Positions 1-8,997 of a stretch of DNA of 64,000 nucleotides are shown piece after piece. The stretch lies in assembly GCA_021836225.1 (NCBI GenBank), contig JAKBJA010000172.1, forward strand, positions 16,865 through 80,864, read 5' to 3'. Each line of letters begins with the position of its first letter. Position 1 is the first letter of the stretch. The notes beneath the pieces were generated by a model. The model was not told the DNA's origin, did not search any database, and worked only from the letters and a program-made list of their open reading frames with translations. A program made the translations under genes and the position numbers. Source of the DNA: Pseudomonadota bacterium. Lineage in GTDB: Bacteria; Pseudomonadota; Gammaproteobacteria; Burkholderiales; Thiobacillaceae.

Positions 1-2
1 AC

Positions 3-659
3 TGGCCGACCAAGGATCTCTACGTCACCTTCAAGAAAGCCATCGACCCCGAGATCGAGGCCAACATGAATGCCATCCCGCGCAAGCAGCGGGCAATGGT
101 GCGCAAAGGCATCAAGGCCGGACTGATTGGTGAGATCGACGCTGACACCACACGCTTCTTCCGGGCCTACTCGGCGAGCGTGCACCGCCTCGGCACCCCG
201 GTGTTCTCCCGCAAGTTTTTCCGTCTGCTGAAAGAGCAATTCGGCGACGACTGCGAGTTGCTCACCATCACCCTCGACGGCAAGGTGATCTCCAGCGTGA
301 TGTCGTTCTATTTCCGCGACGAGGTGCTGCCGTATTACGGCGGCGGCGTCGCCGAGGCGCGCGCGGTGGCGGGCAATGACTTCATGTATTGGGACCTGAT
401 GCGGCGCGCCTGCGAACGCGGACTGAAGGTGTTCGACTTCGGACGCAGCAAGCGCGGCACCGGCTCCTTCGATTTCAAGAAAAACTGGGGCTTCGAGCCG
501 ACCCCGCTGTACTACGAATATTTTCTGGTGACGGACCGCGAGGTGCCGGAGATCAATCCGCTCAACCCCAAATACCGCCTGTTCATCCAGGCCTGGAAGA
601 AAATGCCGCTGGCGCTCGCCAACGTCATCGGGCCGCATATCGTCAAAAACCTGGGGTAG
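3..659 (+). CDS. FemAB-like XrtA/PEP-CTERM-associated protein (5' truncated)
   Basis: The gene is already open at the window edge; 218 residues are visible, ending at TAG 657-659. The visible part looks like the C-terminal GNAT-fold half of a FemAB-related acyltransferase, with a YYGGGVAEAR stretch, an NDFMYWDLMRRA helix and FDFGRSKRGTGSFDFKKNWGF near the end. This is characteristic of the FemAB-like family found next to exosortase A (TIGR03019 type). FemAB proteins transfer aminoacyl groups onto cell-wall precursors; the substrate of the XrtA-linked family is not established. The next gene starts 2 bases downstream, so it belongs to the xrtA operon. The first in-frame ATG (66) is internal. 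Confidence 0.85.
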   Translation, partial: WPTKDLYVTFKKAIDPEIEANMNAIPRKQRAMVRKGIKAGLIGEIDADTTRFFRAYSASVHRLGTPVFSRKFFRLLKEQFGDDCELLTITLDGKVISSVMSFYFRDEVLPYYGGGVAEARAVAGNDFMYWDLMRRACERGLKVFDFGRSKRGTGSFDFKKNWGFEPTPLYYEYFLVTDREVPEINPLNPKYRLFIQAWKKMPLALANVIGPHIVKNLG

Positions 660-661
660 GC

Positions 662-1882
662 GTGGACGGGCTGCTGTTTCTTGCGCATCGCATCCCGTTC
701 CCGCCCAACAAGGGCGACAAGATCCGTTCGTTTCATCTGCTGCGGCATCTGAGCACGCGCTATGAAATCCACCTCGGCGCCTTCGTCGATGATCCTGAAG
801 ACTGGCAATACGAGGCGGCGCTGAAGCCGTATTGCGCGTCGATCAAGCTGCTGCCTTTGCATCCGCGCCGCGCCAAGCTGGCCAGCCTGACCGGCCTGCT
901 GACTGGCGAGGCGTTGACCTTGCCCTATTACCGCAGCCGCGAACTCAGGCGCTGGGCGCAGGGCCTGGCGGAAAACGGGACCGTGTCGCGCGGCTTGGCA
1001 TTTTCCTCGGCGATGGCGCAATTCATGCCGGCGGATCTGGCGCGCCGCGTGCTCGACATGGTCGACGTCGACTCCGAGAAATGGACGCAGTATGCGGCGA
1101 CGCAGCGCTGGCCGCTGTCCTGGGTCTATGCGCGAGAAGGCCGCCGACTGGCTGAATGGGAGGCGCGGGTGGCGCAGGCGTTCGATGCCACCCTGCTGGT
1201 CTCCGAACACGAGGCGGCGCTGCTGCAGCAGCGCGTGCCGCGGGCGCGCCATCGCATTGGCGCATTCGAGAATGGGGTCGACGCCGCGTACTTCTCGCCG
1301 GCGCGCGACTACCCGAATCCCTATCCGGCCGGGGTGCAGGGGGTCGTGTTCACCGGCGCGATGGACTACTGGCCGAACATCGATGCCGTCACCTGGTTCG
1401 CCGAACGGATTTTCCCCGCCGTGCGCGATGCGGCGCCGGACGCACAGTTCACCATCGTCGGCAGTCGGCCCGCTGAAGCAGTCCTCGCCCTGGCGCGCCA
1501 GCCCGGCGTGGTGGTGAGCGGCAGCGTGCCCGACGTGCGGCCCTGGATCGCCCACGCCGCCTGCGCGGTGGCCCCCCTGCGCATCGCGCGTGGCGTGCAG
1601 AACAAGGTGCTCGAAGCGATGGCGATGGCGCGTCCGGTCATTGCCAGCCCCCAGGCGGCCGAGGGCATCCGCGCTGAAGCCGGACGCGACTACATCCTGG
1701 CGCGGGGCGAAGCCGACTTCGCACACGCCGTACTGGCCCAGTTGAAGGCCGCCGTGGCCGCCGCGCAGGCGCGCCAGTGCATCCTGGACAATTACGACTG
1801 GTCCCGCAATCTGAGCATGATCGACCCGCTGTTCGACGCAACGTCGGTCGCCACCCCCTATCTGGAGACTTGCCCCGCATGA
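662..1882 (+). CDS. TIGR03087-type XrtA-associated GT4 glycosyltransferase
   Basis: 406 residues, from GTG 662 two bases after the preceding stop. The N terminus (FLAHRIPFPPNKGDKIRS) is the signature of the sugar transferase paired with exosortase A. A Rossmann-type GT-B fold is indicated by the acceptor-side N-terminal half and a C-terminal donor site with PLRIARGVQNKVLEAMAMA, in which the Glu contacts the nucleotide sugar in GT4 enzymes. It should add one sugar to the lipid-linked exopolysaccharide on the cytoplasmic face. The stop overlaps the xrtA start (ATGA), so the two are co-translated. The sugar donor cannot be read from sequence. Confidence 0.9.
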   Translation: MDGLLFLAHRIPFPPNKGDKIRSFHLLRHLSTRYEIHLGAFVDDPEDWQYEAALKPYCASIKLLPLHPRRAKLASLTGLLTGEALTLPYYRSRELRRWAQGLAENGTVSRGLAFSSAMAQFMPADLARRVLDMVDVDSEKWTQYAATQRWPLSWVYAREGRRLAEWEARVAQAFDATLLVSEHEAALLQQRVPRARHRIGAFENGVDAAYFSPARDYPNPYPAGVQGVVFTGAMDYWPNIDAVTWFAERIFPAVRDAAPDAQFTIVGSRPAEAVLALARQPGVVVSGSVPDVRPWIAHAACAVAPLRIARGVQNKVLEAMAMARPVIASPQAAEGIRAEAGRDYILARGEADFAHAVLAQLKAAVAAAQARQCILDNYDWSRNLSMIDPLFDATSVATPYLETCPA

Positions 1883-3426
1883 GTGCCTTGCCCGATTCGC
1901 TTCCCGCCGTTCCGCGTGCCGCCTGGCTATTGCCGGGTGCCCTGACCGTCGGCGTCCTGCTGATCCTTGTCGGCATGTTCTGGCCGACCTTCTACTCGAT
2001 GGCCGAAGTATGGGAGCGTTCGGAAACCTTTACCCATGGCTATCTCATTTTCCCCATCAGCGCCTGGCTGATCTGGCGCCAGCGCGATCAACTGGCACAG
2101 GTGCAGCCGCGCGCCGACCTGCGCGGACTACTCCTGCTGGCTGGCGCCGGTGCCTGCTGGCTGCTGGCCGATGCGGGCAGTGTCAATGTCGTCGCGCAGT
2201 ATGCGTTCATCGCCATGCTGATTGCCGCGGTGTGGACACTGCTCGGCTGGGCCTTTGTGTGGGCGGCATTCTTTCCGCTGATGTTCCTGTTTTTCGCGGT
2301 GCCGGTGGGCGAATTCCTGATCCAGCCGCTGATGGGCGTGACCGCTGATTTCACGGTGGCGATGCTGCAGGCAACCGGCATCCCGGTGTACCGTGAAGGC
2401 ACGTTCTTCAGCATTCCCAGCGGCGACTGGTCGGTGGTCGAGGGCTGCTCCGGACTGCGCTATCTGATCGCCTCGGTCACCCTCGGCGTACTGTACGCCT
2501 ACCTCACCTACCGCTCGTGGAAACGGCGCCTGCTGTTTTCGATCGCCGCCGTCATCGTGCCGGTGTTCGCCAACAGCGGGCGCGCCTACATGATCGTGAT
2601 GATCGCCCACCTGTCCGACATGAAGCTGGCGCTCGGCGTCGACCACTACATCTACGGCTGGGTATTCTTCGGCATCGTGATGCTGCTGCTGTTCTGGATC
2701 GGGAGCTTCTGGCGCGAGGACGACCAGCCCGCATCCGTGAATGAAAAACCGCTTGCGCCGGCTGCCGGCACGGGGCCTGCACGTCCGATTCTGCCGATGG
2801 CCCTGGCCGCGCTGGTGATCGCAGGCCTGGGGCCAACCTATGCCGCCTGGCTCAATGCCCGTCCGCTGCCGGCCATGCCCGAATTGCAGGTGGCGGCGCA
2901 GGGCGGCTGGCAGCCCGCCGAGCCCTTCACGAGTTGGGTGCCGCATTGGGTCGGCGCCGACCGCCAGCTGCGCCAGCCGTATGCGCAGGCCGGGCGCACG
3001 GTGCTGCTGGAACTCAATTACTACGTCACCCAGCGCCAGGACGCCGAACTCATCAACTCGCAGAATTTCATGATCCGGCAGAAGGATCCGGCGTGGTCGA
3101 ACGTCGGCGAGCGCATCGTCACGGTGGACATCGGCGGCGAATCGCGGCAGGTGCGGCAGGCCAGGATACGCGGCAGCGACGGCCAGCGTCTGCTGGTCTG
3201 GCAGTGGAACCTGGTCAATCAGCGTCCCGTGGTGAACGACCAGGCCGCCAAGCTGATCCTCGCGCTCGACCGGGTACGCCTGCAACGCGACGACGGCCTG
3301 TCGGTGCTGATCGCCACGCCTTACGAGGATGCGGAAATTGAAGCTGCGGCGGCAACGCTGGCGCGGTTTGCCGCCGACATGGAGCCGGCGATTGGACGAA
3401 CGCTCGACCTGGTTGACGGGCAGTGA
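1879..3426 (+). CDS. xrtA: Exosortase A with fused C-terminal EpsI domain
   Basis: 515 residues from ATG 1879, overlapping the upstream stop. The first ~285 residues are a multi-pass membrane exosortase with the expected catalytic residues: Cys190 (EGCSGLRY), Arg235 (NSGRAYM) and His256 (GVDHYIYG). Exosortases recognise and process the PEP-CTERM tail of exported proteins in the inner membrane. The C-terminal ~210 residues, after a second hydrophobic segment (MALAALVIAGLG), form an EpsI-like (DUF3485) periplasmic domain, which in some genomes is a separate protein. The flanking glycosyltransferases are the usual XrtA partners. The next gene's GTG overlaps the stop. Confidence 0.95.
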   Translation: MSALPDSLPAVPRAAWLLPGALTVGVLLILVGMFWPTFYSMAEVWERSETFTHGYLIFPISAWLIWRQRDQLAQVQPRADLRGLLLLAGAGACWLLADAGSVNVVAQYAFIAMLIAAVWTLLGWAFVWAAFFPLMFLFFAVPVGEFLIQPLMGVTADFTVAMLQATGIPVYREGTFFSIPSGDWSVVEGCSGLRYLIASVTLGVLYAYLTYRSWKRRLLFSIAAVIVPVFANSGRAYMIVMIAHLSDMKLALGVDHYIYGWVFFGIVMLLLFWIGSFWREDDQPASVNEKPLAPAAGTGPARPILPMALAALVIAGLGPTYAAWLNARPLPAMPELQVAAQGGWQPAEPFTSWVPHWVGADRQLRQPYAQAGRTVLLELNYYVTQRQDAELINSQNFMIRQKDPAWSNVGERIVTVDIGGESRQVRQARIRGSDGQRLLVWQWNLVNQRPVVNDQAAKLILALDRVRLQRDDGLSVLIATPYEDAEIEAAAATLARFAADMEPAIGRTLDLVDGQ

Positions 3427-4547
3427 CCGCACATATCGTGCATGTCGTCCACCGCTTCGATACGGGCGGGATGGAAAACGGCATGGTCAACCTGTTCAAC
3501 ACCCTGTCGCCGGAACGCTACCGGCACACTGTGGTGGCGCTCACCGACTTCAGCGACTTTCGCCACCGCATCACCGCGCAGCGGGTCGATTTTCATGCGC
3601 TGCATCGCGCGCCGGGCCACGGCCTCGGCTGGACGGTTCGCTTGTGGAAGCTGCTGCGCCAGCTCAAACCCGATCTGGTGCACACCCGCAACCTCGCCGC
3701 GCTGGAAGCGCAGTTCGTTGCCGCGGCCGCCGGCATTCGCGCCACGGTGCATGGCGAGCATGGGCGTGACGTGTTCGACCTGTATGGCCGCAACTGGAAA
3801 TACAACCTGCTGCGCCGTGTCGCCCGTCCATTCGTGTCGAACTACGTCGCCGTGAGCCAGGACCTCGAGACCTGGCTGCGCCTGGCCATCCGCGTGCCGC
3901 CGCGCAAGCTACACCATATCTACAATGGCGTCGACAGCGTGAAATTCCACCCGCGTACGGGCCCGCGGCCGGACTTCGCCCACCCCGAGAGCATCGTGTT
4001 CGGCTCGGTCGGACGCATGGTCGCGGTCAAGGATTACCCCACGCTCACCGCCGCCTTCATCCAGCTGATGCGCCAGCAGCCCGATCGATCCGAGCGCGCG
4101 CGGCTGGTCATCGTCGGCGACGGCCCGGCACGCGCGACCTGCCTTGATCTGCTGCAGGGGGCCGGCCTGGCGCACCTGGCCTGGCTGCCGGGCGAGCGCC
4201 ACGATATCCCGGACATCATGCAGATGCTCGATGTGTTCGTGCTGCCCTCCAAAAACGAGGGGATCTCCAATACCATCCTGGAAGCGCTGGCGAGCGGCCT
4301 GCCGGTGGTCGCCACCGCGGTGGGCGGCAACGTCGAGCTGGTGGAAGACGGCGTCAACGGCACGCTGGTGCAGCCGGGCGACGTCGCGGGCATGGCACAA
4401 GCCTTGCTGGGTTATCTGGACTCGCCGGCACGCATCGCCGAGCAGGGGGCGAACGCGCGCCAGCACGCCGAGCAGCGCTTCAGCGTTCCGGTCATGGCCG
4501 AGGCCTACGCCACCGTGTACGACCAGACGCTGGGACGCTGGCGCTGA
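3423..4547 (+). CDS. TIGR03088-type XrtA-associated GT4 glycosyltransferase
   Basis: 374 residues from GTG 3423, overlapping the xrtA stop by 4 bases. The N terminus HVVHRFDTGGMENGMVN is the family hallmark, and the donor-binding region SKNEGISNTILEALASGLP contains the GT4 E-x7-E pattern. It is a cytosolic, peripherally membrane-bound retaining glycosyltransferase, expected to extend the exopolysaccharide repeat unit. Length is normal for the family. The overlap with xrtA and the 52-base gap to the amidotransferase gene place it mid-operon. Confidence 0.92.
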   Translation: MTAHIVHVVHRFDTGGMENGMVNLFNTLSPERYRHTVVALTDFSDFRHRITAQRVDFHALHRAPGHGLGWTVRLWKLLRQLKPDLVHTRNLAALEAQFVAAAAGIRATVHGEHGRDVFDLYGRNWKYNLLRRVARPFVSNYVAVSQDLETWLRLAIRVPPRKLHHIYNGVDSVKFHPRTGPRPDFAHPESIVFGSVGRMVAVKDYPTLTAAFIQLMRQQPDRSERARLVIVGDGPARATCLDLLQGAGLAHLAWLPGERHDIPDIMQMLDVFVLPSKNEGISNTILEALASGLPVVATAVGGNVELVEDGVNGTLVQPGDVAGMAQALLGYLDSPARIAEQGANARQHAEQRFSVPVMAEAYATVYDQTLGRWR

Positions 4548-4599
4548 GGCGCCGTCAGGCAGCCCGAAAAATCGACAGACAAGGGACGGGATAACAAGA

Positions 4600-6519
4600 A
4601 TGTGCGGCATCACCGGAATTTTCGATACCAGCGGCGTGAACGAGATTTCGCGCGAGCTGCTGCATCGCATGAACGAAACCCAGTTCCATCGCGGTCCCGA
4701 CGAAGGCGGTCTGCACCTGGAGCCTGGCGTGGGGCTGGGGCACCGACGGCTGTCGATCATCGACCTGTCGACCGGCCAGCAGCCGCTATTCAACGAGGAC
4801 GGCTCGGTCGTCGTCGTGTTCAACGGCGAAATCTACAACTTCCAGGAGCTGGTGCCCGAACTCGAGGCGCTCGGCCACACTTTCCGCACCCATTCGGACA
4901 CCGAAGTGATCGTCCACGCCTGGGAGGCCTGGGGCGAGGCCTGCGTAGCGCGCTTTCGCGGCATGTTCGCGTTCGCGCTGTGGGACCGCGCGCAGGAAAC
5001 CCTGTTCGTGGTGCGCGACCGTTTCGGCGTCAAGCCGCTGTACTACGCCTTCCTCGACAGCGGCGAATTCATTTTCGGTTCCGAGCTGAAGTCGCTGATG
5101 GCGCATCCTGGCCTGGCGCGCGAAATCGATCCGCTGGCGGTCGAAGAGTACTTCGCCTTCGGCTACGTGCCCGAGCCGCGCACCATTTTCAAGCGCGCCT
5201 ACAAACTACCGCCGGGGTTCACCCTCACCCTCAGGCGGGGCGGGGCGCGCGCGCTGCCGAAGCAGTACTGGGACATGCCCTTCACCCCGGTCGCCGTGAA
5301 GGACGAGGCCAGCGCCATGGACGAATTGGTCGAGCGCATGAAGGAGTCGGTCCGCCTGCGCATGATCGCCGACGTGCCGCTCGGCGCCTTCCTGTCGGGC
5401 GGCGTCGATTCCAGCGCGGTGGTGGCCATGATGGCGACGCAGTCGGCCACCCCGGTGAACACCTGTTCGATCGGGTTCGACGATCCCGCGTACAACGAGG
5501 TCGAATTCGCCCAGCAGGTGGCCGACCGCTATCACACGCAGCATCACGTCGAAACGGTCGCCTCCAACGATTTCGGCCTGGTCGACAAGCTCGCCCAGGT
5601 GTACGACGAACCGTATGCCGACTCGTCCGCGCTGCCGACCTATCGCGTGTGCGAGCTGGCACGAAAACACGTCAAGGTCGCGCTGTCGGGCGACGGCGGC
5701 GACGAGCATTTCGCCGGCTACCGCCGCTACCGCTGGTTCCGCTACGAGGAGCGCATGCGATCGGTGATACCCCTGATGCTCCGCCGGCCGTTGTTCGGCG
5801 CGCTCGGCAGGCTGTATCCCAAGGCCGACTGGGCGCCGAAAGTGTTTCGTGCCAAGACCACCTTCGAGGCGCTGGCGCGCGACACCGTCGAAGGCTATTT
5901 CCACGGCGTCTCGCTGCTGTCCGACGCGCAAAGAAAGCAGCTGTTCTCGCCCTCGTTCAAGCGCGAACTGCAGGGCTACCAGGCGGTGGAAGTGCTGCGC
6001 CGCCACGCCGCCGTGGCGCCCACCGGCGATCCGCTGTCGCTGGTGCAGTATCTCGACATGAAAACCTATCTGGTCGGCGACATCCTGACCAAGGTCGACC
6101 GCGCCAGCATGGCGCATGCGCTCGAAGTGCGCGAGCCTTTGCTCGACCACGAACTGATGGGCTGGGTGTCCGGCCTGCCGGTCGATCTCAAGCTGCGCGG
6201 CACCGAAGGCAAGTACCTGCTGAAGAAATCGATGGAACCCTATCTGCCGCACGACGTGCTGTACCGCAAGAAAATGGGTTTTGCGGTGCCGCTGGCCGCG
6301 TGGTTCCGCGGCCCGCTGGCCGCCACCATCCGCAGCGTGGTGCTGGGCGAACGGCTGGCCGCCACCGGCCTGTTCAACCACGAGTTCCTGCGCGAAGTGG
6401 TCGAGGCTCACCAGTCCGGCCGCCGCGACTACTCGGTGATCCTGTGGACGGTACTGATGTTCGACGCTTTCCTCAGCCAGGTGCTGGGGATGGATGAAAC
6501 GGAGCGGCAAGCCGCATGA
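4600..6519 (+). CDS. XrtA-associated amidotransferase (asparagine synthase B type, Cys2 present)
   Basis: 639 residues from ATG 4600, preceded by a GGGACGGG-like ribosome site. It begins MCGITGIF, so the class II glutaminase nucleophile Cys2 is present. An RGPDEGG loop and a FNGEIYNFQEL segment complete the glutaminase domain (~1-200). The synthetase domain carries the PP-loop SGGVDSS at 266-272 and an LSGDGGDEHFAGY motif. It matches the XrtA-linked amidotransferase family (TIGR03108 type). It would use glutamine-derived ammonia and ATP to amidate a carboxylate, plausibly on a sugar acid. It overlaps the next gene by 4 bases. It is the only one of the three homologues here with an intact glutaminase site. 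Confidence 0.93.
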   Translation: MCGITGIFDTSGVNEISRELLHRMNETQFHRGPDEGGLHLEPGVGLGHRRLSIIDLSTGQQPLFNEDGSVVVVFNGEIYNFQELVPELEALGHTFRTHSDTEVIVHAWEAWGEACVARFRGMFAFALWDRAQETLFVVRDRFGVKPLYYAFLDSGEFIFGSELKSLMAHPGLAREIDPLAVEEYFAFGYVPEPRTIFKRAYKLPPGFTLTLRRGGARALPKQYWDMPFTPVAVKDEASAMDELVERMKESVRLRMIADVPLGAFLSGGVDSSAVVAMMATQSATPVNTCSIGFDDPAYNEVEFAQQVADRYHTQHHVETVASNDFGLVDKLAQVYDEPYADSSALPTYRVCELARKHVKVALSGDGGDEHFAGYRRYRWFRYEERMRSVIPLMLRRPLFGALGRLYPKADWAPKVFRAKTTFEALARDTVEGYFHGVSLLSDAQRKQLFSPSFKRELQGYQAVEVLRRHAAVAPTGDPLSLVQYLDMKTYLVGDILTKVDRASMAHALEVREPLLDHELMGWVSGLPVDLKLRGTEGKYLLKKSMEPYLPHDVLYRKKMGFAVPLAAWFRGPLAATIRSVVLGERLAATGLFNHEFLREVVEAHQSGRRDYSVILWTVLMFDAFLSQVLGMDETERQAA

Positions 6520-7742
6520 AAATCCTGCACGTCTTCGACCACACCCTGCCTCTGCATTCCGGCTACACCTTCCGCAGCGCGGCGATCCTGCGCAACCAGC
6601 GGAAGATGGGCTGGGACACCTACCATCTGTCGGGCCCCAAGCAGATCGATTGCGATGTGATGGAAGAGGATGCAGACGGCCTGCATTTCTATCGCACCCC
6701 CAAGCCGACCGGCCTGCTCGCCAAGCTCCCCGGTGGCGACCCCTTCGCCGTGATGGGCGCAATCGAAAAGCGTCTTCTGGGCCTGGCCAGGGAACTGCAG
6801 CCCGACGTCATCCACGCCCATTCGCCGGTGCTCGACGGGGTGCCTGCGATCCGCGTCGGCCGCAAGCTGGGTATTCCGGTCGTCTATGAAATCCGCGCCT
6901 TCTGGGAAGACGCCGCGGTCGACCATGGCAGCACCAAAGAAGACAGCCTGCGCTACAGGCTCACCCGTGCGCTGGAAACCTGGGCGGTGAAAAATGCGGA
7001 CGCCGTCACCGTCATCTGCGAAGGCCTGCGTAACGACCTCGTCGCGCGCGGCATTCCGCCCGGCAAGATCACCGTCATACCCAACGCGGTCGACATCGAA
7101 AAATTCGACATGGGCGGCAAGCCGGACGCCGAGCTGAAACTCAGGCTCGGCCTCGGCAACAGCCGCGTGCTCGGCTTCATCGGCTCGTTCTATGCCTACG
7201 AAGGGCTCGACCTGCTGATCACCGCACTGCCGTCCATCCTCAAGCAGATGCCCGATGTGAAAGTACTGCTGGTCGGCGGCGGGCCGCAGGATGCGGCGCT
7301 GAAGCAACAGGTGATGGCGCTCGATCTGAAGGATCGCGTGGTGTTCACCGGGCGCGTGCCGCACGCCGAAGTCAACCGTTACTACGACCTGGTCGACGTG
7401 CTGGTATACGCGCGCCATCCGATGCGCCTGACCGAACTGGTCACCCCGCTGAAGCCGCTGGAGGCGATGGCGCAGGGACGGCTGATGGTGGCGTCCGACG
7501 TCGGCGGCCACAAGGAACTGATCCAGGACGGCAAGACCGGCGTGCTGTTCCATGCCGGCAATGCGGGCGACCTCGCCAGCAAGGTGGTCGCGCTCTTGAA
7601 GTACGAGCAGGGCTGGGACAGCATGAAGCGTAACGGCCGCCAGTTCGTCGAAACCGAGCGCAACTGGGCCGTCAGCGTGGCACGCTACCGCAGCGTGTAC
7701 GGCAGCCTCGTCAAACCCGGGATGGAGGCCGCGCTTGGCTGA
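6516..7742 (+). CDS. TIGR04063-type XrtA-associated GT4 glycosyltransferase
   Basis: 408 residues from ATG 6516 (ATGA overlap with the amidotransferase stop). The start KILHVFDHTLPLHSGY followed by TFRSAAIL is typical of the exosortase A-associated glycosyltransferase family. The C-terminal half has GFIGSFYAYEGLDLLI and KPLEAMAQGRLMVASDVGG, giving a GT-B nucleotide-sugar site. It is probably one of the core transferases of the XrtA exopolysaccharide. It overlaps the following gene by 8 bases. Confidence 0.92.
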   Translation: MKILHVFDHTLPLHSGYTFRSAAILRNQRKMGWDTYHLSGPKQIDCDVMEEDADGLHFYRTPKPTGLLAKLPGGDPFAVMGAIEKRLLGLARELQPDVIHAHSPVLDGVPAIRVGRKLGIPVVYEIRAFWEDAAVDHGSTKEDSLRYRLTRALETWAVKNADAVTVICEGLRNDLVARGIPPGKITVIPNAVDIEKFDMGGKPDAELKLRLGLGNSRVLGFIGSFYAYEGLDLLITALPSILKQMPDVKVLLVGGGPQDAALKQQVMALDLKDRVVFTGRVPHAEVNRYYDLVDVLVYARHPMRLTELVTPLKPLEAMAQGRLMVASDVGGHKELIQDGKTGVLFHAGNAGDLASKVVALLKYEQGWDSMKRNGRQFVETERNWAVSVARYRSVYGSLVKPGMEAALG

Positions 7743-8997
7743 GGACAGCACCGCTCAATCGGGCCGCATCGATCTGGTCGTGTTCAGCTCGCTCTTCCCC
7801 AGTTCGGCGCGCCCCGGTGCCGGGCTGTTTATCCGCGAACGCATGTTCCGGGTCGCACAGCACCGGCCGTTAGCCGTCGTCTCGCCGCAACCCTGGTTTC
7901 CCGGCCAGTCGCTCATTCGCCTGCTGCGTCCCGGCTACCGTCCGCAAGCGCCGGCGCTGGAAATCCAGCAGGGGATCCGGGTATATCACCCGCGTTTCCT
8001 GTCGGTGCCTGGCCTGCTGCGCCAGTTCGACGGCTGGTCGATGGCACTGGCAAGTTTCGGCCTGATGCGGCGGCTGAAGTGGCAGGGCGCGCAGCTGATC
8101 GACGCCCACTTCGCCTATCCCGACGGCGAAGCCGCAACGAGGCTGGGGCGCTGGCTGGGCTTGCCAGTGACCATCACCCTGCGCGGCACCGAAGTGCCGC
8201 ACAGCAAGAATCCCGTGCTGCGCCCGCGTCTGGCGCGCGTGCTCAAAGACGCCGCACGGGTGTTTTCCGTGTCCGCTTCGCTGCGACGGCTGGCGATCGA
8301 ACTCGGCGCTGCCGCGCAAAACACCGAAGTCGTCGGTAACGGCGTCGACATCAAGCGTTTTCATCCGGTCGACCGCGCCGCCGCGCGCCAAAAATACGGC
8401 CTGCCGCTGGATGCAAAAATTCTTGTCTCGGTCGGTGCGCTGGTCGAACGCAAGGGCATGCATCGCGTCATCGAGGCCATGCCGGCGCTGCTTGAGCGCC
8501 ACCCCGATCTGCACTACCTCATCGTCGGCGGCGCCAGCCCCGAGGGCGACAACCGCGCTGAACTTGACGCCCTGGTGGCGCGCCTGGGGCTGGATGGATA
8601 CGTGCATTTTCTCGGCACACTGCCGCCGGACGAGCTCAAATGGCCGCTGTCGGCATCCGACGTCTTCGTGCTCGCCACCCGCAACGAAGGCTGGGCCAAC
8701 GTGTTTCTCGAAGCCATGGCCTGCGGCCTGCCGGTGATCTCGACCGATGTCGGCGGCAACGCCGAAGTGGTGTGCCGCGATGAACTCGGCAGCATCGTGC
8801 CGTTCGGTGATGCCGCTGCCCTGCAGCAAGCGCTGGATGGCGCGCTCGGCAAGGACTGGGACCGTTCCGCGATCCTTGACTACGCCCAGGACAACCAGTG
8901 GGAAAAGCGCGTCGCGCAGCTGTTGCGGGCGTTTTCCCCTCTGCTTGCTCATGGACCTTCAACAGATCAGTCTGCCCCGACAGCAGTCGAACGATGA
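7735..8997 (+). CDS. GT4 family glycosyltransferase
   Basis: 420 residues with a TTG start at 7735, chosen because it overlaps the upstream stop and no ATG precedes the conserved FSSLFPSSARPGAGLFI segment. This N terminus is common in exopolysaccharide GT4 enzymes. Middle motifs include ITLRGTEVPH and NGVDIKRFHP. The donor site is ATRNEGWANVFLEAMACGLP. It shares an ATGA overlap with the sulfotransferase gene, so transfer of one sugar and its sulfation may be coupled; that link is inference. Confidence 0.88.
   Translation: MAEDSTAQSGRIDLVVFSSLFPSSARPGAGLFIRERMFRVAQHRPLAVVSPQPWFPGQSLIRLLRPGYRPQAPALEIQQGIRVYHPRFLSVPGLLRQFDGWSMALASFGLMRRLKWQGAQLIDAHFAYPDGEAATRLGRWLGLPVTITLRGTEVPHSKNPVLRPRLARVLKDAARVFSVSASLRRLAIELGAAAQNTEVVGNGVDIKRFHPVDRAAARQKYGLPLDAKILVSVGALVERKGMHRVIEAMPALLERHPDLHYLIVGGASPEGDNRAELDALVARLGLDGYVHFLGTLPPDELKWPLSASDVFVLATRNEGWANVFLEAMACGLPVISTDVGGNAEVVCRDELGSIVPFGDAAALQQALDGALGKDWDRSAILDYAQDNQWEKRVAQLLRAFSPLLAHGPSTDQSAPTAVER

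Noticed and set aside
4602..6497. Long alternative plus-strand frame across the amidotransferase gene
   Set aside because: Arg-rich, low-complexity composition with no domain motifs; it is a shadow of the GC-rich gene at 4600-6519.
5206..6762. Long minus-strand open frames opposite the amidotransferase and GT genes (also 6429-7751, 512-1726, 58015-59142)
   Set aside because: High-GC antisense shadows rich in His, Arg and Gly, without recognisable motifs, each opposite a confidently identified gene.
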